This document shows positions 42,250-50,026 of a stretch of DNA of 64,000 bases, piece by piece. The notes under the pieces were generated by a model, which saw only the letters and a list, made by a program, of their open reading frames with translations, ran no database searches and had not been told where the DNA came from. The translations under genes and the position numbers were made by a program. The stretch is from Streptomyces cupreus (GTDB lineage Bacteria > Actinomycetota > Actinomycetes > Streptomycetales > Streptomycetaceae), in assembly GCF_014257025.1 (NCBI RefSeq), contig NZ_JACMSF010000033.1, positions 35,781 to 99,780 of the forward strand, written 5' to 3'. How positions within the stretch are numbered: the stretch's first letter is position 1; each line of letters begins with the position of its first letter.

Positions 42250-43424
42250 GCGTACGAAGGGCTGAACGTGCCCGGCGTCCCCTTGCAGCCGTCGGACTCC
42301 CCCGGCAGCTTGACCCACAGGTAGCCGTCGATCCGCGCCTCCCCCGTGCTCAGGGTGGGGGCCCGGCCGATCCTCCGTCCCGCCGGGTCGCACCACTCGC
42401 CGTCCGCCGGGGCGCCGTTGCCGTTGCGGCTGGTGTCGATGACGGCGCCGAGCGAGGCGGGGCCGCCGAGGGCCACGAGGACCTGTCGGTCGTAGGCGAT
42501 CTCGTCGGCCGTGGCGTGGAAGTTGGAGACGTTGCTGAAGATCCCGTCGGAGGAGGCGGGCAAGGCGGCGCCGGCCTGCTTCAGCCAGCCCGCCTGTTTG
42601 CCGGGAGCGTGCCAGCCGGAGTGGCCAGCGTCGTAGTAGACGCGGGCCCTGGGGTTGGCCTCCTTCAGGACGCGCCCCGCGCGGGCCAACGAGGCGAAGC
42701 GGTCGGCGCGTTGACCGCCCGAGAGGCACTCGGCCTGGGCGACGGAATCGGGTTCCAGGACGACGATGACGTCGTCGGAGCCGAGCCCTGCGGCGAAGCG
42801 GTCGATCCAGTCGTCGTAGGCGTCGAGGTCGGGCGCCCCGCCCTGGCTGGCCCCGCCGCAGTCGCGGTCCCGGATCGCGTACGCCACGACCACCGGCACC
42901 CGGCCAAGGGCGGCGCCGCCGGAAGTGACCGCGCGGACCCGGGCGGTGATGGTGTCCGGGCTGAAGTCGGCGAACCACACCGCGGCCGGCTGCGCGGCGA
43001 TCCGGGACTGTATGACGCCGTGCCGTGGATCACCGGTGTTCTCCCGGACCCAGTCCAGCAGTTGGGACTCGGGGTGCCGGTACAAGCGGGTCAACACGGC
43101 GGCCGTCTGCCGCTCGCGCTCGGTCTTCGTCGGCGAGGGCGTGGGGCTCGCCTTCTTCTTCGTCGGCGAGGGCGAGGCGGAGGGCGACTCGCTGGGCGAC
43201 AGGGACACCGGCGGCTCCACGGGCAGTGACTGCAGACGCGGCGAGTACGTCACCTCGGGGCGGGCCTCGTCGGAGCCGCCCCCTTCGTCCAGCGCCGAGA
43301 TCATCCCGGCCGCGGTACCGACGGCGACCACGACGGAGGCGGCCACGACCATGGCTCCCCGCCGTGCGGTCCGCCGCCGCGCGGACCTGCGCGCGGCCAG
43401 ACGCTGGGCACGTAGCCCTGCCAC
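42228..43424 (-). CDS. GH6-family glycoside hydrolase, membrane-anchored or secreted
   Basis: This 398-residue protein has a basic N-terminus, a membrane segment (AMVVAASVVVAVGTAAGMISAL, about 24-45), a Ser/Pro/Lys/Thr linker (SPSESPSASPSPTKKK) and a GH6 domain from about 105. GH6 hallmarks are YAIRDRDCGGASQGGA, VVLEPDS (general-acid region), VIDTSRNGNG, WCDPAGRRIG and YLWVKLPGESDG. It probably cleaves beta-1,4-glucan. No carbohydrate-binding module is present and the basic residues after the linker could keep it anchored. GTG start after GGGGGAG. Confidence 0.88.
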   Translation of the reverse strand: MAGLRAQRLAARRSARRRTARRGAMVVAASVVVAVGTAAGMISALDEGGGSDEARPEVTYSPRLQSLPVEPPVSLSPSESPSASPSPTKKKASPTPSPTKTERERQTAAVLTRLYRHPESQLLDWVRENTGDPRHGVIQSRIAAQPAAVWFADFSPDTITARVRAVTSGGAALGRVPVVVAYAIRDRDCGGASQGGAPDLDAYDDWIDRFAAGLGSDDVIVVLEPDSVAQAECLSGGQRADRFASLARAGRVLKEANPRARVYYDAGHSGWHAPGKQAGWLKQAGAALPASSDGIFSNVSNFHATADEIAYDRQVLVALGGPASLGAVIDTSRNGNGAPADGEWCDPAGRRIGRAPTLSTGEARIDGYLWVKLPGESDGCKGTPGTFSPSYAYDLASP

Positions 43425-43519
43425 TGCTCACTCCCCCCGCGGCGGGCGCGTTCCCCCGTTCTGGGGAAGCGTCGGGCCCGCCGGTACTTCCGCCAGCCTA
43501 AAGCTGCGACTCTGCCCCC

Positions 43520-44206
43520 ATGGCGCAATGCGAACAACTCACCTCACCTGTGGACGCGGTCATTCGCCGTATGCGCGCCCTTGACGCGGACCTGCCCGCC
43601 CGGGACGGCGTCGCCGTCTTCAACCGCGTCTACCTGGCGGTGACCGAGGCGGTGGACCGGCGCATCGGCGCGGGCCGGTTCGCGGACGCGCGGGCCGCGA
43701 TCACGCTGGACGTGCGGTTCGCGGAGCGCTATCTCGCGGCGGTCGACACGGTCGCCGACGAGCGGCGCCCACCCGCCTGCTGGCGGCCCCTGTTCCAGTT
43801 CCGCCGCCATCCCGGCGTACGACCGTTGCAGTTCGCGCTGGCGGGCATCAATGCGCACATCGGCCACGATCTGGCGCTCGCCGTCGTGGACGCCTGTCGT
43901 ACGCTCGACTGCGAACCCACCGACCTGGAGGACGAGTTCGATCGCGTGGGTGATCTCCTCGTCTCGCTGGAGGAGCGGATCCGCGAAGATCTGATGCCGG
44001 GACCCGACCTGCTCCAGATCGCCGACCCACTGACCCATCTGCTCGGCTCGTGGAGCCTGGAGCGGGCCCGGGACGCCACCTGGTCGGCGGCCCGGGCGCT
44101 GTGGGCGCTGCGCCGACTCCCCGATCTGGCCGAGGAGTTCACCGAGCGCCTTGACGCGGCGGTGGGGTTCGCGGGCCGCATGCTGCTCACCCCACTGCCG
44201 GACTGA
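43520..44206 (+). CDS. DUF5995-family protein
   Basis: This 228-residue soluble protein matches the DUF5995 group by its pattern PARDGVAVFNRVYLAVTEAV, RFAERYLAAVD and ALAGINAHIGHDLALAVVDACR. Conserved histidine and aspartate residues in the IGHDLALA helix suggest a metal-enzyme relative, but no function is known. The ATG at 43520 has no clear ribosome binding site; translation may be leaderless. It is divergent from the GH6 gene and convergent with davB, 10 bp away. Confidence 0.82.
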   Translation: MAQCEQLTSPVDAVIRRMRALDADLPARDGVAVFNRVYLAVTEAVDRRIGAGRFADARAAITLDVRFAERYLAAVDTVADERRPPACWRPLFQFRRHPGVRPLQFALAGINAHIGHDLALAVVDACRTLDCEPTDLEDEFDRVGDLLVSLEERIREDLMPGPDLLQIADPLTHLLGSWSLERARDATWSAARALWALRRLPDLAEEFTERLDAAVGFAGRMLLTPLPD

Positions 44207-44216
44207 CCCGGACCGG

Positions 44217-45932
44217 TCAGTCCTCCGGCAGCTCAACCGGCGCGATCTCGTCGTACAGGTCACCCGGGCCGGGGTTGGTCGCGTCGGTCGACCCGCCGAG
44301 GTGGTGCATGACGCCCCACACCGCGTTCAGCGCGGTCTGCACCGCGCCCTCGGCCCAGCCGGCCGTCCAGGAGATGTCGTCGCCGGCGAGGAAGATGCCC
44401 CGCTTGTCCTCGGGCAGCCGGTCCTGCATGAAGTGCGTGAACAGGCGCCGCTGGTAGCGGTAGTGGCCGGGCAGGTTGGCCTTGAACGCGCCCATGAAGT
44501 AGGGCTCGTTCTCCCACGACACGGTCACCGGGTTGCCGATGATGTGCTTCCTGATGTCGACCTTCGGGTAAATCTCGCCGAGCGACTTCAGCATGACCTC
44601 CATCCGCTCGTTCGCGGACAGCGGCAGCCACTTCAGGCTGTCGTCGCACCAGGTGTAGGAGAGGCAGATGACGGCGGGCTTGTCCGGGCCGTCGTCGAGG
44701 AGGTACGTACCGCGCGTCATACGGTCGGTGAGGGTCATCGACATGACGTCCCGGCCGGTCGGGTTTCCCCTGTCGTCGACGGCCTTGTCCAGCCAGAACG
44801 GCCGGTCGACGGGGACGAAGAGCTTCGAGGACTCCATGTAGTGCGTGCGCTCGATCGCCGTCCAGTGGTCGATCGGGAAGAGCGAGTCGTCGCAGGCGAT
44901 CTTCGAGAGCAGCATCCAGGACTGCGCGGTGAAGATCGCGGCCTGGTAGGTGCGGATGTCGCCGGCCGCGTCGGTCACCGTGATCCGGTTGCCCGCGGTC
45001 CGGTTCAGGCGGGTGACGGCCGGGCGGGGCGCGCCGTTCTCGTGCAGGCTCGCGAGCGAGGTGCCGTGGGCCCAGTGCACGATCTTCTCGGGCTCACGCT
45101 CCCACAGACGCAGCGGAAGCTGCTGGGAGCCGCCGACGATGCCGCGGTGGTGGTCGTCGGCCTCGGTGTAGACGACGCGCAGGATTTCCAGGATGGAGTT
45201 CGGGAAGTCGGTGTCCCAGCCGCCGGTGCCGAAGCCGACCTGGCCGAAGATCTCGCGGTGCCGGAAGGACTTGAAGGCCTCGGAGTCGCAGAGGAAGCCG
45301 TAGAAGGTCTGGTTGTCGAGCTTCTCGACGAGCTGCGCCCAGATCTCGCGGATGCGCGGGACGTCCCGTTCGCGCATCGCGCGGTTCATGTCGGAGAAGT
45401 CGGCGCCCTCTTCGAGGCACTTGTTCCAGGCCTCGGCGACGTCCCGGTACACCTGCGGGAGGTCGTCGATGGTCTCGGCGTAGTGCGACTCGCCCTTGAG
45501 GTCGACGACGGTCGAAGGCGTCGCCTCGGCAAGGGGGTTGGGGAAGGGCTGGGTCTGAAGGCCCACCAGGTCGATGTAGTGCTGGAGGGCGGTGGAGGAG
45601 GGCGGGAAACGCATCGCGCCCATCTCGGCCGTCAGACCGTCGGTGCCCGGGCCGTCGAAGCCGACGGTGCGCAGCCGGCCACCGATCTGGTCGGCCTCGT
45701 AGACGACGGGCTTGAGGCCCATCTTCATCAGCTCGTACGCGGCCACGATGCCGGACAGACCGCCGCCGATCACCGCGATCTCGGTGCCGTGCTCGGTCGC
45801 GGGTATCTGGCCGAGGCCCGCCGGGTGGGCGAGGAAGTCGTCGTACGCGTACGGGAAGTCCGGACCGAACATGGTGATCGGCGGCTGCTGCTCGTCGGCG
45901 TGCTGGACGGCGTTGGGCACCGTGGACGTCAT
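44217..45932 (-). CDS. davB: L-lysine 2-monooxygenase (DavB-like flavin amine oxidase)
   Basis: This 571-residue FAD enzyme has the Rossmann motif VIGGGLSGIVAAYEL at 54-68, the following EADQIGGRLRTVGFDG, and the amine oxidase blocks TAEMGAMRFPPSSTAL and FLAGDDISWTAGWAEGAVQTALNAVW. Its N-terminal ITMFGPDFPYAYDDFLAHPAG and overall length fit lysine 2-monooxygenase (Pseudomonas DavB), which oxidatively decarboxylates lysine to 5-aminovaleramide; tryptophan 2-monooxygenase is a close relative. The next gene upstream encodes a DavA-type amidase, which favours lysine. AAGGAG precedes the ATG. Confidence 0.85.
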   Translation of the reverse strand: MTSTVPNAVQHADEQQPPITMFGPDFPYAYDDFLAHPAGLGQIPATEHGTEIAVIGGGLSGIVAAYELMKMGLKPVVYEADQIGGRLRTVGFDGPGTDGLTAEMGAMRFPPSSTALQHYIDLVGLQTQPFPNPLAEATPSTVVDLKGESHYAETIDDLPQVYRDVAEAWNKCLEEGADFSDMNRAMRERDVPRIREIWAQLVEKLDNQTFYGFLCDSEAFKSFRHREIFGQVGFGTGGWDTDFPNSILEILRVVYTEADDHHRGIVGGSQQLPLRLWEREPEKIVHWAHGTSLASLHENGAPRPAVTRLNRTAGNRITVTDAAGDIRTYQAAIFTAQSWMLLSKIACDDSLFPIDHWTAIERTHYMESSKLFVPVDRPFWLDKAVDDRGNPTGRDVMSMTLTDRMTRGTYLLDDGPDKPAVICLSYTWCDDSLKWLPLSANERMEVMLKSLGEIYPKVDIRKHIIGNPVTVSWENEPYFMGAFKANLPGHYRYQRRLFTHFMQDRLPEDKRGIFLAGDDISWTAGWAEGAVQTALNAVWGVMHHLGGSTDATNPGPGDLYDEIAPVELPED

Positions 45933-45978
45933 GGGGTACGGACTCCTTGCGAAAGCTGAGAAGCGAGAGGGGGGAGGT

Positions 45979-46767
45979 TCAGACGAGGGACCCGTAGAGG
46001 CCGGGGCGACGGTCCTTCAGGTACGGGTTGGCCTCGCGGGCGGCGGCGAGGAACGCGGGGTCGGTGTCGGCGAACACCAGCTCCTCACCGCGTCCGGCGC
46101 GGGTGCGGGCGACGCCGTCGGGACCGGCCAGTGTGGAGAGGCCGATGAACTCGAACTCCCCTTCCTGGCCGACCCGGTTGACGTAGGCGACGTACATCTG
46201 GTTCTCGAAGGCGCGCACCGGGATCATCGACTCGGCGACGAACTGGAACGGGTGCATCTGCGCCGTCGGCACGACCAGCAGGTCGGTGCCGGCGAGGGCG
46301 TGGGCGCGGACGTTCTCCGGGAACTCGACGTCGTAGCAGATGAGGATGCCGACGCGGAGCCCGTTCAGCTCCGCCTGCACCACGGACCGCTCCCCCGGCG
46401 TGAAGTGGTCGCGCTCGAAGCAGCCGAAGAGGTGGGTCTTGCGGTAGTTCGCCAGGCGGGTGCCGTCGGCGGAAATCAGCTGGGCGGAGTTGTACACGGT
46501 CTCGCCGTCCCGCTCGGGGTAGCCGTAGGCAAGGGCGAGACCGTGTCGGGAGGAGATCTCCGCGACCGCGTCCGCGCTGTCCCCGTCGGCGGGCTCGGCG
46601 AGCCGCGCGATGTCGTCGCCGATCGCGTACCCGGTCAGGAACATCTCCGGCGCGATCAGCAGCCCGGCGCCCGCGGCGGCGGCACGGCCCGCGGCCTCGT
46701 CGAGCACCTTGAGGTTCTCGGCGACCGAGCCGGGACGGCCGGAGCTCTGGAGCAGGGCGGTGCGCAT
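45979..46767 (-). CDS. davA: Nitrilase-superfamily amidase (DavA-like 5-aminovaleramidase)
   Basis: This 262-residue carbon-nitrogen hydrolase has the triad Glu41 (LIAPEMFLTGY), Lys110 (NYRKTHLFG) and Cys144 (GILICYDVEFPE). Length and sequence pattern agree with 5-aminovaleramide amidohydrolase DavA, which would convert the DavB product to 5-aminovalerate. It is the first of two co-directional genes, 46 bp before davB, with GAGGATC before its ATG. The pair thus encodes the first two steps of the lysine monooxygenase route. Assignment is by family and context; other short-chain amides are possible. Confidence 0.82.
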   Translation of the reverse strand: MRTALLQSSGRPGSVAENLKVLDEAAGRAAAAGAGLLIAPEMFLTGYAIGDDIARLAEPADGDSADAVAEISSRHGLALAYGYPERDGETVYNSAQLISADGTRLANYRKTHLFGCFERDHFTPGERSVVQAELNGLRVGILICYDVEFPENVRAHALAGTDLLVVPTAQMHPFQFVAESMIPVRAFENQMYVAYVNRVGQEGEFEFIGLSTLAGPDGVARTRAGRGEELVFADTDPAFLAAAREANPYLKDRRPGLYGSLV

Positions 46768-46917
46768 GCGTGATCCTCACCGGGCAGGAGGTTTGGGGGC
46801 CACATAGACGGTACGGTCGGCGCGCTCGGCCGGACAAGCAGGAGCCGTTGCGCGCTCGTGAGCGGAACGTTGCGTCGACCGGCGCCCTGGCGGCGATTCG
46901 TTGCGCGGCCCCCGGTG

Positions 46918-48102
46918 TCACTCCCGGGCCGCGGACGCTCTGATCACCGCCCCCACCAGGTAGGGCAGGGCGAACAGGGCAAAGACCGTGCCGTGGGAGG
47001 CGTGGTCGCCGGCCGCCGCGTAGGCGCCGTAGACGACAACCGTCAGCAGCTCCGTGCCGAGGCCCGCGACCGAGGTGAGGGTGGCTCGGCCGCCCTCCTC
47101 GATGCGGTGCTGAAGGCGGACGTCGGCGAGGACGGTCGCCAGTTGGAAGCCCGCGAATGCCACGGCGATCAGGACGAGGCCGGCCGGGGTGCGGGCGGCC
47201 GCGCCCAGGGCCAGGGCGAGGGCGGAGGCCGCGATCAGCCAGGTGAAGCCGGTCGTGCCGAGCCGTTCGGCGGGTCCTGCCAGCAGGCTGACGGCCGTGA
47301 CCGCGGCCCAGATCAGCAGGAGCGCGTAGGGCACGAACCCGTCGGGCACACCGGTCTCGCGGACCAGCAGCGGCGAGTACTCGTCGAGCGCGCCCCACAC
47401 GCAGCCGACGGCCGGGACGAGCAGCAGTGTCCGGCGCAGCGAGCGGTCACGGCGGGCGGTGGCGAGCCCGGTGCGCAGGGTCGCCGCCCAGCCCTCGCCG
47501 TCGCTCGACGCGCCCCGGTCCTCCGGGAACCGGCTCGCCGTCACCGCGGCCAGCAGACAGACCGCGACACTCGCCGCGCCCACGGCCCGATAGCCGCCGA
47601 GCGCGAACACCGGACCGGCCGCCGCCATCGCCGCCATCACGCCCAGCAGCCCCGCGGCCCGGGCCCGGCCCATGACGCGTGCGTAGCCCTCGGCGGCACC
47701 GAGCCGGTCCAGTTCGTCGTAGACCAGGGCCTCCAGCGCACCGGAGCCCAGCGCTCCGCTGATGCCCCACAGGACGAAGCCGACCGCGAAGGCCCAGTAC
47801 GAGGGCACGAGCACCCACAGGGCGAAGCCGGCCGCGCTGAGCAGCGGACCCAGCCACAGCAGCGCTCGACGGGAGACGGCGTCGGCCCAGGCGCCGGAGG
47901 GCACCTCCAGCACGACGCCGGTGATCGACCACAGGGCGAACAGCGAGGAGATCTGCCACAGCGAGAGCCCGCTGTCGGCGAAGAGCAGTGCGTACAGCGG
48001 GTAGAGCAGGATGAGATCTTCGAGGAACGCGTAACCGTACAGCGTGCGAGTGAGCCGTCGGATGCTGCCGGTGGCGGGCACGCGCGCGGGTGAGAGTGTC
48101 AT
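46918..48102 (-). CDS. MFS transporter
   Basis: This 394-residue protein has about twelve hydrophobic helices; the first region YGYAFLEDLILLYPLYALLFADSGLSLWQISSLFALWSITGVVLEVPSGAWAD (in parts) is typical of a small MFS subgroup of unknown substrate. I choose the ATG at 48100-48102 after GGAAGG; the longer frame begins in the divergent promoter. It is divergent from a GntR regulator, which probably controls it. Substrate unknown. Confidence 0.87.
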   Translation of the reverse strand: MTLSPARVPATGSIRRLTRTLYGYAFLEDLILLYPLYALLFADSGLSLWQISSLFALWSITGVVLEVPSGAWADAVSRRALLWLGPLLSAAGFALWVLVPSYWAFAVGFVLWGISGALGSGALEALVYDELDRLGAAEGYARVMGRARAAGLLGVMAAMAAAGPVFALGGYRAVGAASVAVCLLAAVTASRFPEDRGASSDGEGWAATLRTGLATARRDRSLRRTLLLVPAVGCVWGALDEYSPLLVRETGVPDGFVPYALLLIWAAVTAVSLLAGPAERLGTTGFTWLIAASALALALGAAARTPAGLVLIAVAFAGFQLATVLADVRLQHRIEEGGRATLTSVAGLGTELLTVVVYGAYAAAGDHASHGTVFALFALPYLVGAVIRASAARE

Positions 48103-48271
48103 GAGGCCTTCCCGGAGGGGCGGATCGGACGCGAGCGAGAAGCGGCGTCCGCGGCGGCCCTCGGGAGGCACGACGGGTTATGGATCAATGTCGCCAGGTC
48201 ATGGCATCGATGTTAGGCCGGTTCGGTGCTCCCGTGCAGCGAAAAATCCTGCCCAGTCCGAGGATGCCCCG

Positions 48272-48303
48272 AACTTGTCTGCACAAGTTGGCCTTCGTAC
48301 GCT
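48272..48303 (+). promoter_or_regulatory. Promoter of the gntR gene overlapping a palindromic operator
   Basis: AACTTGT-ctgc-ACAAGTT (48272-48289) is a 7-bp-arm inverted repeat of the GT...AC type bound by GntR proteins. The -35-like TTGTCT (48275-48280) lies within it and a TACGCT (48298-48303) follows after 17 bp, so the regulator would block its own promoter and probably the divergent MFS promoter. Confidence 0.6.
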
Positions 48304-48341
48304 GCTCGCGCTGTGCACAGCAACCGGTTCAGAGGGGAAGC

Positions 48342-49088
48342 ATGACGGCGCGACACGAGGAGATCGCGGGCGAGCTGCGCCGGGCGATCGACCGCGAGGA
48401 GTACACCGTCGGCAGTCTGCTGCCCGCCGAGACGGAACTCGCGGCCCACTACGGCGTCTCGCGCGGCACGGTCCGCCAGGCCGTGGCGGCGCTCACCGCC
48501 GAGGGACTCATCGGCTCCCGCCAGGGCGCCCGCCGGGTGGTGCTGGCCAGCCGTCGCAGCCAGAGCTTCGCCGAACTGCGCAGCTTCGCCCAGTGGGCGC
48601 GCGCGATGGGCCGCCAGGCCACGGGACAGGTCGTCGCGCAGGAGTACAGCCCGGCGACCGCCGAGGACGCGGTACGCCTCCAACTGGCCGCGGGCACCGA
48701 GGTGTTGCACATCATCCGGGTACGCGGCCTGGACGGCGAGCCGGTCCTGCTGGAGCGGACGGTCTACGCGGACTGGATCTCCCCGGCCGTCGCCTCCATC
48801 GAACCGGACTGTCCGTCCGTCACCCAGCGGCTCTACGAGGACACCGGCCTGGTCTTCGCCTACGGCGAGCATGTCATCGACGCGGTGGCGGCGGGCGCCC
48901 AGGACGGCGAGCTGCTCGGCCTCCGCCGCACGAGTCCGCTGCTGCGCGTGCGCCGGGTGACCACGACCCGGGAGGGGCGCCCGGTGGAGTGGTCGGACGA
49001 CCGCTACCGCTCGGACGCGGTGAGCTTCAGCGTGCACAACTCGATCGGGAACAACGCGCTGGCCCGCAAGACGGGGGACGCGATGTGA
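48342..49088 (+). CDS. GntR-family transcriptional regulator (HutC type)
   Basis: This 248-residue protein has an N-terminal winged helix (EIAGELRRAIDREEYTVGSLLPAETELAAHYGVSRGTVRQAVAAL in parts) and a C-terminal UTRA ligand domain (VRLQLAAGTEVLHIIRVRGLDGEPVLLERTVY; SPLLRVRRVTTTREGRPVEWSDDRYRSD). UTRA regulators sense small sugars, amino acids or antibiotics. GAGGGGAAG precedes the ATG. It is divergent from an MFS transporter across 239 bp containing a clear palindrome. Confidence 0.9.
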   Translation: MTARHEEIAGELRRAIDREEYTVGSLLPAETELAAHYGVSRGTVRQAVAALTAEGLIGSRQGARRVVLASRRSQSFAELRSFAQWARAMGRQATGQVVAQEYSPATAEDAVRLQLAAGTEVLHIIRVRGLDGEPVLLERTVYADWISPAVASIEPDCPSVTQRLYEDTGLVFAYGEHVIDAVAAGAQDGELLGLRRTSPLLRVRRVTTTREGRPVEWSDDRYRSDAVSFSVHNSIGNNALARKTGDAM

Positions 49089-49099
49089 AGGAGTCCGGG

Positions 49100-49567
49100 A
49101 TGACGATCGCCGCGCTGCCCTACGTCGACGAGCACACGATGATCGTCGCCGCGGACCCCGACGCGCTCTGGGAGGGCCTGACGGAGGCCCTGGACGCGTC
49201 CTTCGGGGCCGCCCGTTCCACCTCCTACGCCCGCCTGGTGGGCTGTGCCGACGTACGGGCGTCAGGCCCGCGCCCACTGGCGGAGGGCTCGACGCTGCCG
49301 GGATTCCGGGTGGAGGCGGCGGACAGGGGCCGCGAACTGGTCCTCATCGGCCGCCACCGCTACTCGATCTACGCCCTGACCCTCCACATCGACGAGGCGG
49401 GCCCGGGCCGTTACCTGCTCCGGGCGGAAACCCGAGCGGCCTTCCCGGGCCTGTCGGGCCGCCTCTACAGACGCCTCGCGATCGGAACGGGCGGACACGC
49501 GATGGGCATACGGCGCCTGCTGGCGTCGATCAGGGACCGAGCCGAACGGCCCAGGCCGAGCGCCTAG
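49100..49567 (+). CDS. SRPBCC-like small protein
   Basis: This 155-residue protein has the alternating beta/alpha pattern of SRPBCC (START/Bet v1-like) proteins: TMIVAADPDALWEGLTEAL, RELVLIGRHRYSIYALTLHIDEA and YLLRAETRAAFPGLSGRLYRRL. Such folds bind hydrophobic ligands. AAGGAG is 6 nt before the ATG at 49100; a GTG at 49085 overlapping the gntR stop is possible too. It is 11 bp after gntR and so in its operon. It overlaps the convergent lrp gene by 4 bp. Function unknown. Confidence 0.82.
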   Translation: MTIAALPYVDEHTMIVAADPDALWEGLTEALDASFGAARSTSYARLVGCADVRASGPRPLAEGSTLPGFRVEAADRGRELVLIGRHRYSIYALTLHIDEAGPGRYLLRAETRAAFPGLSGRLYRRLAIGTGGHAMGIRRLLASIRDRAERPRPSA

Positions 49568-50016
49568 GTGGGCGAACCCGAGGAGAACCGCCTCAGCAGC
49601 GGGGAGAGCACCAGTACGGACTTGGTCCGCTCCACGAACGGCTCCCCCGCGATCCGCTCCAGCACCCTCTCGAAGTGCCGCATGTCCGAGGCGAAGACCT
49701 GCACCACCGCATCCGCCTCCCCGGTGACCGTGGACGCGGCCACAACCTCCTGGTATCGCTCAAGACCCCGCTGGATGGTCTCCGGCGAGGTGTTGCGCCG
49801 GCAGTAGATCTCGACGAACCCCTCGGTCTCCCAACCGAGCGCCGCCGGATCGACGCGCACCGTGAATCCGGTGATCGCCCCGGTCGCCCGCAGCCGGTCC
49901 ACGCGCCGCTTCACGGCAGGCGCGGACAGGCCGACGAGCTGCCCGATGTCCGCGTAGGAGCGGCGGGCGTCCTCGGCGAGGGCGTGCACGATGCGTTCGT
50001 CGAGATCGTTCAGCAC
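49564..50016 (-). CDS. Lrp/AsnC-family transcriptional regulator
   Basis: This 150-residue protein has the Lrp HTH (LDERIVHALAEDARRSYADIGQLVGLSAPAVKRRVDRL in parts) and RAM domain (EGFVEIYCRRNTSPETIQRGLERYQEVVAASTVTGEADAVVQVFASDM in parts). It starts with GTG, with no obvious ribosome binding site, 10 bp downstream of a cationic amino-acid transporter, so it is probably co-transcribed and translated by coupling. A TTGCG repeat array lies upstream of that transporter and may be its operator. Confidence 0.88.
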   Translation of the reverse strand: MLNDLDERIVHALAEDARRSYADIGQLVGLSAPAVKRRVDRLRATGAITGFTVRVDPAALGWETEGFVEIYCRRNTSPETIQRGLERYQEVVAASTVTGEADAVVQVFASDMRHFERVLERIAGEPFVERTKSVLVLSPLLRRFSSGSPT

Positions 50017-50026
50017 TGCGGGTGGT

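Noticed and set aside
40801..42978. A 725-codon minus-strand frame spanning the permease and the GH6 gene
   Set aside because: Shadow frame; both real genes have complete family motifs and proper starts.
44217..46767. An indole-acetamide auxin pathway (tryptophan monooxygenase plus hydrolase)
   Set aside because: The hydrolase is nitrilase-fold, not the amidase-signature IaaH type, and both genes fit the DavA/DavB sizes and motifs better; it remains testable.
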